Below, piece after piece: positions 1-8,314 of a stretch of DNA of 64,000 bases (positions are counted from its first letter, which is position 1; every line of letters begins with the position of its first letter). This DNA comes from Pseudomonas aylmerensis (GTDB taxonomy: Bacteria; Pseudomonadota; Gammaproteobacteria; Pseudomonadales; Pseudomonadaceae), in contig NZ_MAUE01000026.1 in assembly GCF_001702265.1 (NCBI RefSeq), positions 248,001 to 312,000 of the forward strand, in the 5' to 3' direction. The notes under the pieces were generated by a model that saw nothing but the letters and a program-made list of their open reading frames with translations, was not told the origin of the DNA and made no database searches. Both the position numbers and the translations under genes were made by a program.

Positions 1-1244
1 GCGGCTGCATCAAGGCCCTCAACCGTTATGCCCGGCAGTTGTTCGGCGTGGGGCTGGAACTGCTCGGCCAGCCGTTCCAGCGCCTGGGCCGCAGTGAATT
101 GAGCGCCGCGCTGGGTGAGGCGGTTCGCGATCTCGACTGCACCTTTCACCTGCACAATCGCAGCCAGCTCGCGTGCCTGGTCTCGGTGTGCCCGCTGGAG
201 CAGGGCGGGGTAATCGTGTCCCTGCGTGAAAACCGGCGCATCCGCGAGATCACCCGGCGCATCGTCGGCACCCAGGCGAGCTACACCTTCGACACCATCC
301 AGGGCACCTCGCGGGCCATCCAGGACGCGCTGCACCTGGGGCGCATCGCCAGTCGCAGTGAGTCCACCACGCTGATCCTCGGCGAAAGCGGCACCGGCAA
401 GGAGCTGTTCGCCCAGGCCATCCACAATGCCAGCGACCGCGCCAATGGCCCGTTTGTGGCGGTCAATTGCGGCGCGATCCCACGGGACCTGGTGCAAAGC
501 GAACTGTTTGGCCACGTCGAAGGGGCCTTCACCGGCTCGGCCCGTGGCGGCTCGGCGGGCAAGTTCGAATTGGCGGATGGCGGCACTATTTTTCTCGACG
601 AAATCGGCGACATGTCCTTCGACGCCCAGGTCAGCCTGTTGCGAGTGTTGCAGGAGGGTGAAATCACCCGCGTCGGTGCAAAGAACTCGCGGCAGGTGGA
701 CGTGCGCATCATTGCCGCCACCCACCGCAACCTCAGCCAGGCGGTGGCCGAGGGTGCATTCCGTGAAGACCTCTACTACCGCCTCAACGTGCTGAACCTG
801 ACCGTGCCGCCCCTGCGCATGCGCCGTGAAGATATCCCGTTGCTGGCGCGGCACTTTCTTGCGCGCTGTGCGCGTTCGCTGCGTAAAACGGTGCAGGGCT
901 TTTCCCCCGAAGCGCTGGAAATGCTCTCGGCCTACGCCTGGCCGGGCAATGTGCGTGAGCTGGAAAACAGCGTGGAGCGCGCCACCAACCTGGCGACGGG
1001 CGAACTGATCCAGGCGGCCGATCTACCCCTGGAAACCAGACCGCGCGCCACCCTGCGCCACTACGAACCCCAGCCCGCCCAGGACCTGAGCAGCCACGAA
1101 ATGCACGCCATCGTCGCCGCACTCACCACCACCCGCGGCAACATCCGCCTGGCCGCGCGGCAACTGAACGTGTCGCGGGGTGGGCTGTACAACAAGATGA
1201 GCCGGTTTGGCCTGAGTGCCGCAGATTTTCGCAGCCCCCTGTAG
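1..1244 (+). CDS. Sigma-54-dependent Fis-family transcriptional activator (5' end outside window)
   Basis: The reading frame is open from the window edge, so the N-terminus is missing; the first visible residues (GCIKALNRYARQLFGV) read as the end of a PAS/GAF-type sensory region. An AAA+ sigma-54 interaction domain follows, with Walker A GESGTGKE, contact loop GAFTGS, Walker B GGTIFLDEIGD and arginine-finger region FREDLYYRLNV. A Fis-type helix-turn-helix ends the protein (GNIRLAARQLNVSRGGLYNKM). Such proteins use ATP hydrolysis to open promoters bound by sigma-54 RNA polymerase, usually of catabolic operons. The domain order resembles AcoR/DhaR-type activators. The contact loop ends in Ser where GAFTGA is usual. 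Its target is probably upstream of the window, because the next gene points the opposite way and has its own operator. Confidence 0.93.
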   Translation, partial: GCIKALNRYARQLFGVGLELLGQPFQRLGRSELSAALGEAVRDLDCTFHLHNRSQLACLVSVCPLEQGGVIVSLRENRRIREITRRIVGTQASYTFDTIQGTSRAIQDALHLGRIASRSESTTLILGESGTGKELFAQAIHNASDRANGPFVAVNCGAIPRDLVQSELFGHVEGAFTGSARGGSAGKFELADGGTIFLDEIGDMSFDAQVSLLRVLQEGEITRVGAKNSRQVDVRIIAATHRNLSQAVAEGAFREDLYYRLNVLNLTVPPLRMRREDIPLLARHFLARCARSLRKTVQGFSPEALEMLSAYAWPGNVRELENSVERATNLATGELIQAADLPLETRPRATLRHYEPQPAQDLSSHEMHAIVAALTTTRGNIRLAARQLNVSRGGLYNKMSRFGLSAADFRSPL

Positions 1245-1446
1245 CCGGCGCCTTCACAGTAGGGTGGGCAGGTAAGGATCGATGGCGCGGTCTTTGGCTG
1301 AACTGCGGGGCAGCGCACCCTAAGATGCTCCGGACACAGAGCCACCCTAAACGCAGACGGGCCACCGATTCCAGCAGCGGCGAGGATTGTCCCAGATGGC
1401 CTTGCTGGCCCTTTACAAGCCATGAAAAAACGCTACCTACTGATCG

Positions 1447-1491
1447 TTCCCGCGCTCTGCGTGGGAATGCCTCCACGGACGCTCCGCGTCC
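1447..1491. repeat. Pseudomonas intergenic hairpin repeat
   Basis: Two adjacent stem-loops lie in the 262-bp gap between convergent genes: TTCCCGCGC/GCGTGGGAA at 1447-1467 (one mismatch) and GGACGC/GCGTCC at 1477-1491. The unit GTTCCCACGCTCTGCGTGGGAA is familiar from intergenic repeats of fluorescent pseudomonads. It may also serve as a bidirectional terminator. I see no gene in the rest of 1245-1506. Confidence 0.6.
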
Positions 1492-1506
1492 CCCAAGCAC
1501 CAGCCC

Positions 1507-2556
1507 TCAAGCCCCCATGTTCTCCGACGTCACGATCTGCGGCGCTATATGCACCCGATGCCGCAGCGGATCAAACCCTTCGCCACTTTGCAATTGCACC
1601 AGCAACTGCACCAGTGCGTGCGCCGTCTGCCGGGGCTGTGAGTCCATCACCACATCGATCAGGCCCTGGCTCAGTGCCTGGCGGGACAGCGCGGTGGACT
1701 CCTGCAGGATGCTGCACAGCGTCGGGCGCTTGGGCAGTTGCGCCAGGGCGTTGATCACGCCGTCGCCGCCACCGCCGACCACGCACAGGCCGCGCAGGTC
1801 GGTGTGGCGGGTGAGCAGGTCGAGGGTGGCTTCTTCGGTGATGTCGCAGTTGTCGAGGTTGATCAGCGGCTCAAGTGGCTTGAGGCCCGGCGCGTGTTCG
1901 GCGAGGTAGCTGTGCAGGCCTTCGACCCGCGCCTGGTGACCGAGGAAACGGTGGCCACCCAACAGGATCCCGACGCTGCCTTTGCGTGCGCCGCAGGTGC
2001 GGGCGAGCAGCCAACCCATGGTGCGTCCGACCACGTGATTGTCCTGGCCGACATAGGGCTCGACGCCGTGTTCATGGATATCCGAAAGCAACGCGACCAC
2101 CGGCACGCCGGCCGCGCGGATTTGCGCCAGGCAGGCGTTGATCAGCGGATGGGCAAAGCTGACCACCGCGAGCGCATCGCATTGCACGGCAAGTTGCTCG
2201 ATCTGCGCGACGATGGCGCTGGGTGTGCGGTCGTTGATGTAGTCGAACTGACAGGTCAGGTTGGCCGTGGCGTGGTGCTGCGCGGCGTCGCTGATCGAGT
2301 GTGCGAGGTTGGCGTAGAACGCCTGGGCGGTGCCCAGCAGCAGGATGCCGAAGCGGTAGGTGGGACGGCGTTCGCGAATGCGTTGGCCGATCAGTCGCGC
2401 GGCAAAATAGCCCACGGCTTCGGCGGCCTGGAACACCTGTTCGGCGGTGTCCGGATTGACCGGCGCGCGGGCATTCAGGACCCGGTCGACGGTGGCCACA
2501 CTGAGGCCCGCCTGGGCGGCCACGGTGGCGATGGTCGGGCGTTTATTGTTGTTCAT
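1507..2556 (-). CDS. LacI-family transcriptional regulator
   Basis: A 349-residue protein with a LacI-type helix-turn-helix at the N-terminus (TIATVAAQAGLSVATVDRVLN, residues about 8-28). A periplasmic-binding-protein-like sensor domain follows (FGILLLGTAQAFYANLAHSI onward; Peripla_BP_4-type, as in sugar- or inositol-sensing members). It is divergent from the mocD-mocE-mocF-like operon, and the shared 162-bp gap carries a strong inverted repeat built of CTTGATAG half-sites. The simplest reading is that it controls itself and that operon in response to a sugar-like or cyclitol-like ligand. The ligand is inferred only from the family and the neighbouring TIM-barrel isomerase. Start ATG followed by MNNNKRPTIATVA fits the family. 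Confidence 0.9.
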   Translation of the reverse strand: MNNNKRPTIATVAAQAGLSVATVDRVLNARAPVNPDTAEQVFQAAEAVGYFAARLIGQRIRERRPTYRFGILLLGTAQAFYANLAHSISDAAQHHATANLTCQFDYINDRTPSAIVAQIEQLAVQCDALAVVSFAHPLINACLAQIRAAGVPVVALLSDIHEHGVEPYVGQDNHVVGRTMGWLLARTCGARKGSVGILLGGHRFLGHQARVEGLHSYLAEHAPGLKPLEPLINLDNCDITEEATLDLLTRHTDLRGLCVVGGGGDGVINALAQLPKRPTLCSILQESTALSRQALSQGLIDVVMDSQPRQTAHALVQLLVQLQSGEGFDPLRHRVHIAPQIVTSENMGA

Positions 2557-2574
2557 GACAGGCCCATTGAGCGT

Positions 2575-2624
2575 CTTGATAGAAAACTATCAAGCCCCGC
2601 TGGGCCTGGATGATAGCTTGATAG
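2575..2624. promoter_or_regulatory. Probable LacI-type operator with an extra half-site
   Basis: A perfect palindrome of two 8-bp arms, CTTGATAG at 2575-2582 and CTATCAAG at 2587-2594, is separated by AAAA. A third CTTGATAG copy lies at 2617-2624, 42 bp (four helical turns) from the first. The site is in the divergent promoter region between the LacI-type regulator and the desaturase-like gene. Function is inferred from symmetry and position. Confidence 0.7.
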
Positions 2625-2718
2625 GGAATGGATTCAAGGCCTTGAGGGTGATTTACCCAGGCTCTATGGTTTCTTTCGCAAGGCACCTGAACACCCACGC
2701 TTGCGGAGAACAATAACA

Positions 2719-3813
2719 ATGCCTGGACACACCGCTCATCCCACCCGTCGTGACTACAGCCTGACCGGCCCTGAGGCTGCCCGCGCGGCGGAAAAAGGCC
2801 TGGTCTCGGCCAGTTGGTACCAATCGCCGATTTCGCGTAAACGCATGAAAGAATTGATGCAGCGCCGCGACGGCCCGGCCTTGCTCGACACCGCTCTCTG
2901 GATCTCGGCGCTGCTGGTCACCGGCTTTGGCGGCTACTGGTTCTGGGGCTCATGGGCCTGCGTACCGTTCTTCATGGCCTACGGCGTGCTCTACGGCACG
3001 GCGTCCAACCCGCGCTGGCATGAAACCGGCCACGGCACCGCGTTCAAGACCCGCTGGATGAACGACGCGCTGTACCAGGTGGCGAGCTTCATGTGCATCT
3101 TCGAACCCCATGTGTGGCGCTGGAGCCATGCCCGGCATCACACCGACACCATCGTTGTCGGCCGCGACCCGGAGATCGTCGAGCCGCGCCCGCCCAGCCT
3201 GTGGATGATGTTTCTCAGCCTGTTCAACCTGCCGCTGGCCTGGAAAACCTTCAGTGGCGTGGCCCGCCATGCCATCGGCCAGATGAGTGCGCAGGAGCAG
3301 GACTTCATCCCCGAATCCGAGTGGCCCAAGGTGTTTCGCGCCGCGCGTATCTGGGTCGGCATTTATGCGCTGGTCATCGGCACTGCGCTGTACCTGCACA
3401 GCTGGCTGCCGCTGATGCTGGTGGGCCTGCCGAGCCTCTATGGGGCCTGGCTTGGCTACCTGTTCGGCCTCACCCAGCACGTGGGCCTGGCCGAAGATGT
3501 GCTGGACCACCGCAGCAACTGCCGCACCATCTACATGAACCGGGTGCTGCGCTTTATCTACATGGACATGAACTACCACCTCGAGCACCACATGTACCCA
3601 ATGGTGCCGTACCACGCCCTGGCGCAGCTGCATGAAGAGATTCGCGGCGACTGCCCGCCGCCGTACGCGAATATCCTCGAGGCGTACAAAGAGATCCTGC
3701 CGACGATCTGGAAGCAGCGCAGCGATCCCACGTACTTCGTGCAACGCCCGATTGGCCAGCGCACCCAGCCCGCCGCCACGACCGCCGTGCATGCAGAAGC
3801 CACTGCAGGCTGA
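2719..3813 (+). CDS. Membrane di-iron oxygenase / fatty acid desaturase family protein (MocD-like)
   Basis: A 364-residue integral membrane protein of the fatty acid desaturase/hydroxylase superfamily. The three histidine clusters that bind the di-iron centre are visible: HETGH, SHARHH and YHLEHH. Hydrophobic helices lie near residues 60-100 and 215-260. The ATG at 2719 is chosen over an in-frame TTG at 2701 because GGAG sits about 10 bases before it. It is followed at once by a Rieske ferredoxin and an FAD ferredoxin reductase, so the three probably form one oxygenase with its electron chain. The same trio is mocDEF in rhizobia, assigned to demethylation of the rhizopine 3-O-methyl-scyllo-inosamine. 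A lipid desaturase role is possible, but the LacI-type regulator and sugar-isomerase-like neighbour favour a small carbohydrate or cyclitol ether substrate (inference). Confidence 0.85.
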   Translation: MPGHTAHPTRRDYSLTGPEAARAAEKGLVSASWYQSPISRKRMKELMQRRDGPALLDTALWISALLVTGFGGYWFWGSWACVPFFMAYGVLYGTASNPRWHETGHGTAFKTRWMNDALYQVASFMCIFEPHVWRWSHARHHTDTIVVGRDPEIVEPRPPSLWMMFLSLFNLPLAWKTFSGVARHAIGQMSAQEQDFIPESEWPKVFRAARIWVGIYALVIGTALYLHSWLPLMLVGLPSLYGAWLGYLFGLTQHVGLAEDVLDHRSNCRTIYMNRVLRFIYMDMNYHLEHHMYPMVPYHALAQLHEEIRGDCPPPYANILEAYKEILPTIWKQRSDPTYFVQRPIGQRTQPAATTAVHAEATAG

Positions 3814-3842
3814 GCCCCTTTAAAAAACAAGAGATAATCGCC

Positions 3843-4169
3843 ATGAACGATCAATGGATCGACGTCTGCGCCGTGGGCGAAATAGACGAAGAAGACGTGA
3901 TGCGCTTCGACCACGGACCACATACCTATGCGGTGTATCGCTCGGCCGAGAATGAATTTTTCGCCACCGCCGGCCTGTGCACCCACGAAAAAATCCACCT
4001 GGCCGACGGCCTGGTGATGGACCACGTGATCGAGTGCCCCAAGCACAACGGGCGTTTCGATTACCGCTCCGGCAAGGCCCTCGGCGCGCCGGTCTGCGTC
4101 AATCTCAAGACTTATCCGGTGCGGGTCGAAGCGGGGCGGGTGTTGCTCGCCGTCACGGCCGCAGGATGA
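3843..4169 (+). CDS. Rieske-type [2Fe-2S] ferredoxin (MocE family)
   Basis: A 108-residue soluble Rieske protein. Its cluster ligands are visible as C-T-H at about residue 46 and C-P-K-H at about residue 65, with the usual spacing. It should carry electrons from the downstream FAD reductase to the membrane oxygenase encoded just upstream. A purine-rich site (AAGAGATAATCGCC) precedes the ATG. The gene ends in an ATGA overlap with the reductase gene, which indicates translational coupling within one operon. The size and the position between a desaturase-like oxygenase and a reductase match MocE-family ferredoxins. Confidence 0.92.
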   Translation: MNDQWIDVCAVGEIDEEDVMRFDHGPHTYAVYRSAENEFFATAGLCTHEKIHLADGLVMDHVIECPKHNGRFDYRSGKALGAPVCVNLKTYPVRVEAGRVLLAVTAAG

Positions 4170-5365
4170 ACGACGCCCTGATCATCGTCGGCGCCGGCCA
4201 TGCCGGTGGCCGTGCGGCGCTGACCCTGCGCGAAGAAGGCTACAGCGGGCGCCTGATCCTGATCGGCGATGAAGCGCATTTGCCCTACGAGCGCCCGCCG
4301 CTGTCCAAGGGCTTGTTGCAGGGCAGCATCGACCTGGCGGGGTGCAGCCTGTGCGACGAGGCGCGGCTGGCCGAGTTGGACATTGAACACATCGCCGGCA
4401 ACCCGGTGCGCCAATTGGACCCCGCGCAGCAGCGCCTGCAATTGGCCGACGGCCAGTGGCTGGCCTATGCCGGGTTGCTGCTGGCCACCGGGGGCAGGGC
4501 GCGCCGCCTGCCCCAGGCCCAGGCGAATGTGTTGTACCTGCGCACCCACGATGAAGCGCTGGCCCTGAAAGCCGCGTTGCGCCCAGGCGCTCGGCTGGTG
4601 GTGATCGGTGGTGGCTTTATCGGCCTGGAGGTGGCGGCAACGGCGCGCGGCCTCGGGTGCGACGTCACCTTGCTGGAGGCTGGTCCACGCCTGGCCGGGC
4701 GCGTGCTGCCGCCGGTCATCTCTGAAGCCTTGCTGGACGTGCACCGCCTTCACGGCGTGGAGGTGCGCTTGAATGTGGCCCTGGAGTCCATCGACGCTGA
4801 CGCGGTAGTGCTGGTCGATGGGCAACGGTTGCCCTGCGACCTGGTGGTGGTCGGTATCGGCATGCAGCCCAATATCGAATTGGCTGCAGCGGCGGGCTTG
4901 GACGTCGGGCAGGGCATTCGTGTCGACGCACACTTGCGCACCAGCGCGCCGAATGTCTACGCGGCCGGCGATGTCTGCGAGTTTCGTCTGGACGGCCAGT
5001 ATCAGCGCCAGGAAACCTGGCGCAATGCCGAGGCCCAGGGCCGGCACGCCGCGCTGAACCTGCTGGGGCGCGAGCTGGCGTTCGAGTCGCTTCCCGGTTT
5101 CTGGTCCGACCAGTACGACTGGGGCTTGCAGACGGTGGGCGTGAGCACCGCGCTGACCGTCAGCCGACCCTTGCCCACGGGCGGCCTGCTGCTGTTCTAC
5201 CTGGATGCCGAGCACCACCTGCAAGGCGCCTGCGGCTGGGCGCCGGGCAACAGCGTGGCCAAGGACATCAAGCTCTGCGAACGGCTGATCAGTGCACGCA
5301 TCCCACTCAACCCCACCAGCCTGGCCGACCCCGACCTGTCGCTTAAACAATTGCTGCGAGGCTGA
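4166..5365 (+). CDS. FAD-dependent ferredoxin reductase (MocF-like)
   Basis: A 399-residue pyridine-nucleotide-disulphide-type oxidoreductase of the ferredoxin/rubredoxin reductase class. It shows an N-terminal FAD-binding GAGHAGG, an NAD(P)-binding VIGGGFIGLEVA near residue 148, and the second FAD contact VYAAGDVC near residue 265. A C-terminal reductase domain follows. The start is the ATG at 4166, which overlaps the ferredoxin stop codon as ATGA; the frame is open upstream but reading back through the ferredoxin gene is not credible. It would transfer electrons from NAD(P)H to the Rieske protein and on to the di-iron oxygenase. Substrate specificity lies with the oxygenase, not here. Confidence 0.92.
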   Translation: MNDALIIVGAGHAGGRAALTLREEGYSGRLILIGDEAHLPYERPPLSKGLLQGSIDLAGCSLCDEARLAELDIEHIAGNPVRQLDPAQQRLQLADGQWLAYAGLLLATGGRARRLPQAQANVLYLRTHDEALALKAALRPGARLVVIGGGFIGLEVAATARGLGCDVTLLEAGPRLAGRVLPPVISEALLDVHRLHGVEVRLNVALESIDADAVVLVDGQRLPCDLVVVGIGMQPNIELAAAAGLDVGQGIRVDAHLRTSAPNVYAAGDVCEFRLDGQYQRQETWRNAEAQGRHAALNLLGRELAFESLPGFWSDQYDWGLQTVGVSTALTVSRPLPTGGLLLFYLDAEHHLQGACGWAPGNSVAKDIKLCERLISARIPLNPTSLADPDLSLKQLLRG

Positions 5366-5366
5366 T

Positions 5367-6185
5367 ATGCGCCAATTTCTGGTATTTCAATCGCTGTGGG
5401 CCATGCAAACCGAGCCCGGTCCCCTGGAAGCACAGCTGGAGCGCATCGCCGCCGCCGGTTTCGATGGCGTCACCGACCATTACTGGAAAGCCGCGGATGT
5501 CGCGCGCCTGCACGCCGCCGCCAGCGCCTGCGGCTTGCAGATCGAGGGGCAGTTATTCCCGCAAACGGTGGATGATCTGGCGGCGGCGCTGGATGTCATC
5601 AGCCGTCATGGCTGCCATCACCTGACCCTGCAAGCCGATGTGCGGCCGCGCAGCCAGGCCGAGGCCGCCAGGCTGGTCGAAGGCTGGCAGCGCCTCGCCG
5701 AGCAGGTGGACTTTCCGGTGCTGCTGGAAACCCACCGTTATCGCCTCACCAATGACCTGTTGTTCACCCTCGACCTGCTGGCGCAGATGCCCGACCTGAA
5801 GCTGCTGGCGGACCTGTCGCACTACGTGGTCGGCCGCGAGTTGCCCGAGCCCGGGGCCGTCGAGGATGATCAACAGATACGCACGATCCTGCGTCACAGC
5901 TGGGGCTTCCATGGCCGCGTGGCGAGCAGCGAGCAGGTGCAGGTGTCGCTCGAATTTCCCCAGCATCAAGCGTGGGTCGAGCGGTTTACCGGCTGGTGGC
6001 GCTACGGCATCGAGGACTGGCTGGCGCGTCCCGACACCCCGCAGAGCCTGTCTTTCACCTGCGAACTCGGCCCGCCGCCCTATGCGATCACCGGCGCCGA
6101 CGGTCGCGAGATCAGTGATCGCTGGGCCGAAGCGCTCAAGCTCAAGGCGTTGATTCGCGATGTGTGGCAGGAGTGTCAGAAATGA
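5367..6185 (+). CDS. Sugar phosphate isomerase/epimerase-like TIM-barrel protein
   Basis: A 272-residue protein of the AP-endonuclease-2/xylose-isomerase-like TIM barrel family. Features include GFDGVTDHYW near the N-terminus, then LLETHRYRLTND and LKLLADLSHYVVGRE, where acidic and His residues would form the metal site, and FTCELGPPPYAI near the C-terminus. The start ATG at 5367 follows the reductase stop with a one-base gap, so it is the last gene of the oxygenase operon. A MocC/IolE-like isomerase or dehydratase acting on the product of the oxygenase is the natural role, but no reaction can be assigned from sequence alone. Confidence 0.8.
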   Translation: MRQFLVFQSLWAMQTEPGPLEAQLERIAAAGFDGVTDHYWKAADVARLHAAASACGLQIEGQLFPQTVDDLAAALDVISRHGCHHLTLQADVRPRSQAEAARLVEGWQRLAEQVDFPVLLETHRYRLTNDLLFTLDLLAQMPDLKLLADLSHYVVGRELPEPGAVEDDQQIRTILRHSWGFHGRVASSEQVQVSLEFPQHQAWVERFTGWWRYGIEDWLARPDTPQSLSFTCELGPPPYAITGADGREISDRWAEALKLKALIRDVWQECQK

Positions 6186-6234
6186 TCTGCTAATCTGCGC
6201 GGGTTCACTCTCGCCCTTAGCCTGGATTTGCCCC

Positions 6235-7197
6235 ATGCCGACTTCCTCCGTTCAGCCGCCTCTTGAGCCGCAGTCCGTCTGCCACCCGATCACCAGCAGC
6301 GCGATCTTCATGGTCGCCACCGTCACCCCAGGCCGTGAAGATCACGTGCGCGCCTGGTGCGCGGACATCGCCGGGCTGGTGCGTTCGGTGGGCAAGCGGG
6401 TGCCGGCGGGCAACTTGACCTGTGTCTGCGGGTTTGGCGCGGATGCCTGGGATCGATTGTTCGGCGCACCACGCCCGGCGGCGCTGCACCCGTTCCGGGA
6501 GTTCGGTGTGGAAGGGCGCATGGCGGTGTCGACGCCCGGCGATATCCTGCTGCATATCCGCGCCGAGCAGATGGACCTGTGCTTTGAACTCGCCACCCAC
6601 GTGATGGCTGCGCTGGGCGACAGTGTCAAGGTGGTGGATGAAGTCCAGGGGTTTCGCTACTTCGACATGCGCAGCATCATCGGGTTTGTCGACGGCACGG
6701 AAAACCCGGTAGGCCGCAAGGCCGTGGGGTTCACCATCGTCGGCGCCGAAGACCCGGAATTCGAGGGCGGCAGCTATGTGCTGGTGCAGAAGTACCTGCA
6801 CAACATGACAGCCTGGAACGGCCTGACAGTCGAAGCCCAGGAGAAGGTGATCGGGCGCACGAAACTCTCGGATATCGAGTTGGATGAGGAGACCAAGCCG
6901 AGCAACTCCCACAGCGCATTGACGGTCATCACCGACAAGAACGGCGAGGAAGTGAAAATCCTGCGTGACAACATGCCCTTCGGCCGCCCGGGTGCCGGCG
7001 AGTTCGGCACCTACTTCATCGGCTACGCACGCTCGCCGGAGCCGCTGGAGTTGATGCTGGAGAACATGTTCGTCGGCCGCCCGGTGGGCAACTATGACCG
7101 TTTGCTGGACTTCAGCACGGCGGTCACCGGCGGCCTGTTCTTCGTGCCCTCGGCCGACCTGCTGGAAGAGCTGGCCGACCGAACGATCGGGCAATAG
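6235..7197 (+). CDS. Dyp-type haem peroxidase (YfeX-like)
   Basis: A 320-residue dye-decolorising peroxidase. The family signature GFVDGTENP supplies the catalytic Asp; the haem-ligand His is in SNSHSAL, and the distal Arg is in YFIGYARSPEP. Length and motifs fit cytoplasmic YfeX-type (class P/B) enzymes, and no Tat signal is present. The ATG at 6235 is chosen; an in-frame codon at 6160 would overlap the previous gene. The 49-bp gap to the previous operon leaves room for its own promoter. The family oxidises porphyrinogens or phenolics with peroxide; the physiological substrate is unknown. Confidence 0.92.
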   Translation: MPTSSVQPPLEPQSVCHPITSSAIFMVATVTPGREDHVRAWCADIAGLVRSVGKRVPAGNLTCVCGFGADAWDRLFGAPRPAALHPFREFGVEGRMAVSTPGDILLHIRAEQMDLCFELATHVMAALGDSVKVVDEVQGFRYFDMRSIIGFVDGTENPVGRKAVGFTIVGAEDPEFEGGSYVLVQKYLHNMTAWNGLTVEAQEKVIGRTKLSDIELDEETKPSNSHSALTVITDKNGEEVKILRDNMPFGRPGAGEFGTYFIGYARSPEPLELMLENMFVGRPVGNYDRLLDFSTAVTGGLFFVPSADLLEELADRTIGQ

Positions 7198-7222
7198 CAC
7201 GACCCAGGAAGTACGCATCCCA

Positions 7223-7253
7223 ACTGTAGGCGCCGGCAAGCCGGCTACTACAG
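7223..7253. repeat. REP-type palindrome between convergent genes
   Basis: CTGTAGGCGCCGGC and GCCGGCTACTACAG form an imperfect palindrome around AA. It matches the Pseudomonas REP core GGAGCCGGC..GCCGGCTCC and probably ends transcription from both sides (Dyp peroxidase and uppP). Confidence 0.75.
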
Positions 7254-7261
7254 AAGCGGTT

Positions 7262-8134
7262 TTAGCTCAGCAAGCCGGTACTGACTGCGACGATCAGGAA
7301 CACCCCGAGCAACGCGCGGTAAATCACAAACGGCCAGGTGGAGAACCGTTCCAAAAACTTCATCAGGCCCCAGATCGCAAAGAACGCCGAGACGCTGGCC
7401 ACCACCAGGCCAAAGATCAGGTGCGGCCAGGCGTGTACGGGCATGTCGGCGTGCAGCAGCACCCACAGCTCTTTCAAGCCGGCAAGGGCGATGGCGGGCA
7501 GGCCGAGCAGGAACGAAAATCGCGCGGCTTCCTCGCGTTTGAAGTTGAGGAACAACGCGGCCGTCAGCGTCGAACCGGAGCGCGACACGCCGGGGATCAG
7601 CGCGCCGATCTGCGCAATGCCGACGATCAGTGCATCGCGCAGGCGCATCTGGCTCATGTCGCGGGTATGCCGGGCACGCACTTCGGCCACCGCCAGCAGC
7701 ACGGCCATCACCACGCAGGAAATGCCGATCACCATCAGCCCGCGCAACGGCGAGTTGCAGGCGTTCAACGTCGAGGACAGGGCCAGGCCGGCAATGCCGA
7801 TCGGAATGGTCGCCAGCACAATCGCCACCGCCAGCTTGAACCACTGATTGTCGTAGTCGCCCTGGCGCACCGCACCGATGCTGCCGGTGACCACCTGGCG
7901 CACATCACGCCAGAAATAACTGACCACCGCCGCCAGCGCCGCCAGCTGCATCGCCGCCGAAAACGCCGAGCCGGGATCCTGCCAGCCGAGCAGGGCGGGC
8001 ACCACACGCATGTGGGCGGTGGACGACACCGGCAGCAGCTCGGTAATGCCCTGGATCACGCCCAGGATAAATATCTGCAGGTAATCCAGGGAGGCAAAGC
8101 CTACATCCAGGCCGGCGGAACAGACGTTTGTCAA
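7262..8134 (-). CDS. uppP: Undecaprenyl-diphosphatase (UppP/BacA)
   Basis: A 290-residue polytopic inner-membrane protein. Both UppP/BacA active-site segments are present: QGITELLPVSSTAHM near the N-terminus and PGVSRSGST in the middle, separated and followed by many hydrophobic helices. The enzyme dephosphorylates undecaprenyl diphosphate, recycling the lipid carrier for peptidoglycan and O-antigen; overproduction gives bacitracin resistance. The only suitable start is TTG at 8134, preceded by AAGGA at a normal distance; an ATG five bases upstream is out of frame. Pseudomonads often carry a second copy, so this need not be the essential one. Confidence 0.93.
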   Translation of the reverse strand: MTNVCSAGLDVGFASLDYLQIFILGVIQGITELLPVSSTAHMRVVPALLGWQDPGSAFSAAMQLAALAAVVSYFWRDVRQVVTGSIGAVRQGDYDNQWFKLAVAIVLATIPIGIAGLALSSTLNACNSPLRGLMVIGISCVVMAVLLAVAEVRARHTRDMSQMRLRDALIVGIAQIGALIPGVSRSGSTLTAALFLNFKREEAARFSFLLGLPAIALAGLKELWVLLHADMPVHAWPHLIFGLVVASVSAFFAIWGLMKFLERFSTWPFVIYRALLGVFLIVAVSTGLLS

Positions 8135-8314
8135 AATGCATGTCCTTGGAGAAAAAGGGGAGGGCTGGCGGAGTTTATTCCAAATGTTTCAAAGTTTTAG
8201 GCCTCGCCAGACAAATCCGCATTCGGTTCAGCAAGCAGAAAGGTTAGACAATGTATTGGCCTGGCGAGAGGATTTGTGAACAATGGCGCCCTGCGTTTTT
8301 TCACCGAGACCCCC

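Noticed and set aside
8203..8268. CTCGCCAG and CTGGCGAG inverted copies before the acetyltransferase gene
   Set aside because: The arms are 50 bases apart with no further symmetry; likely chance in GC-rich DNA.
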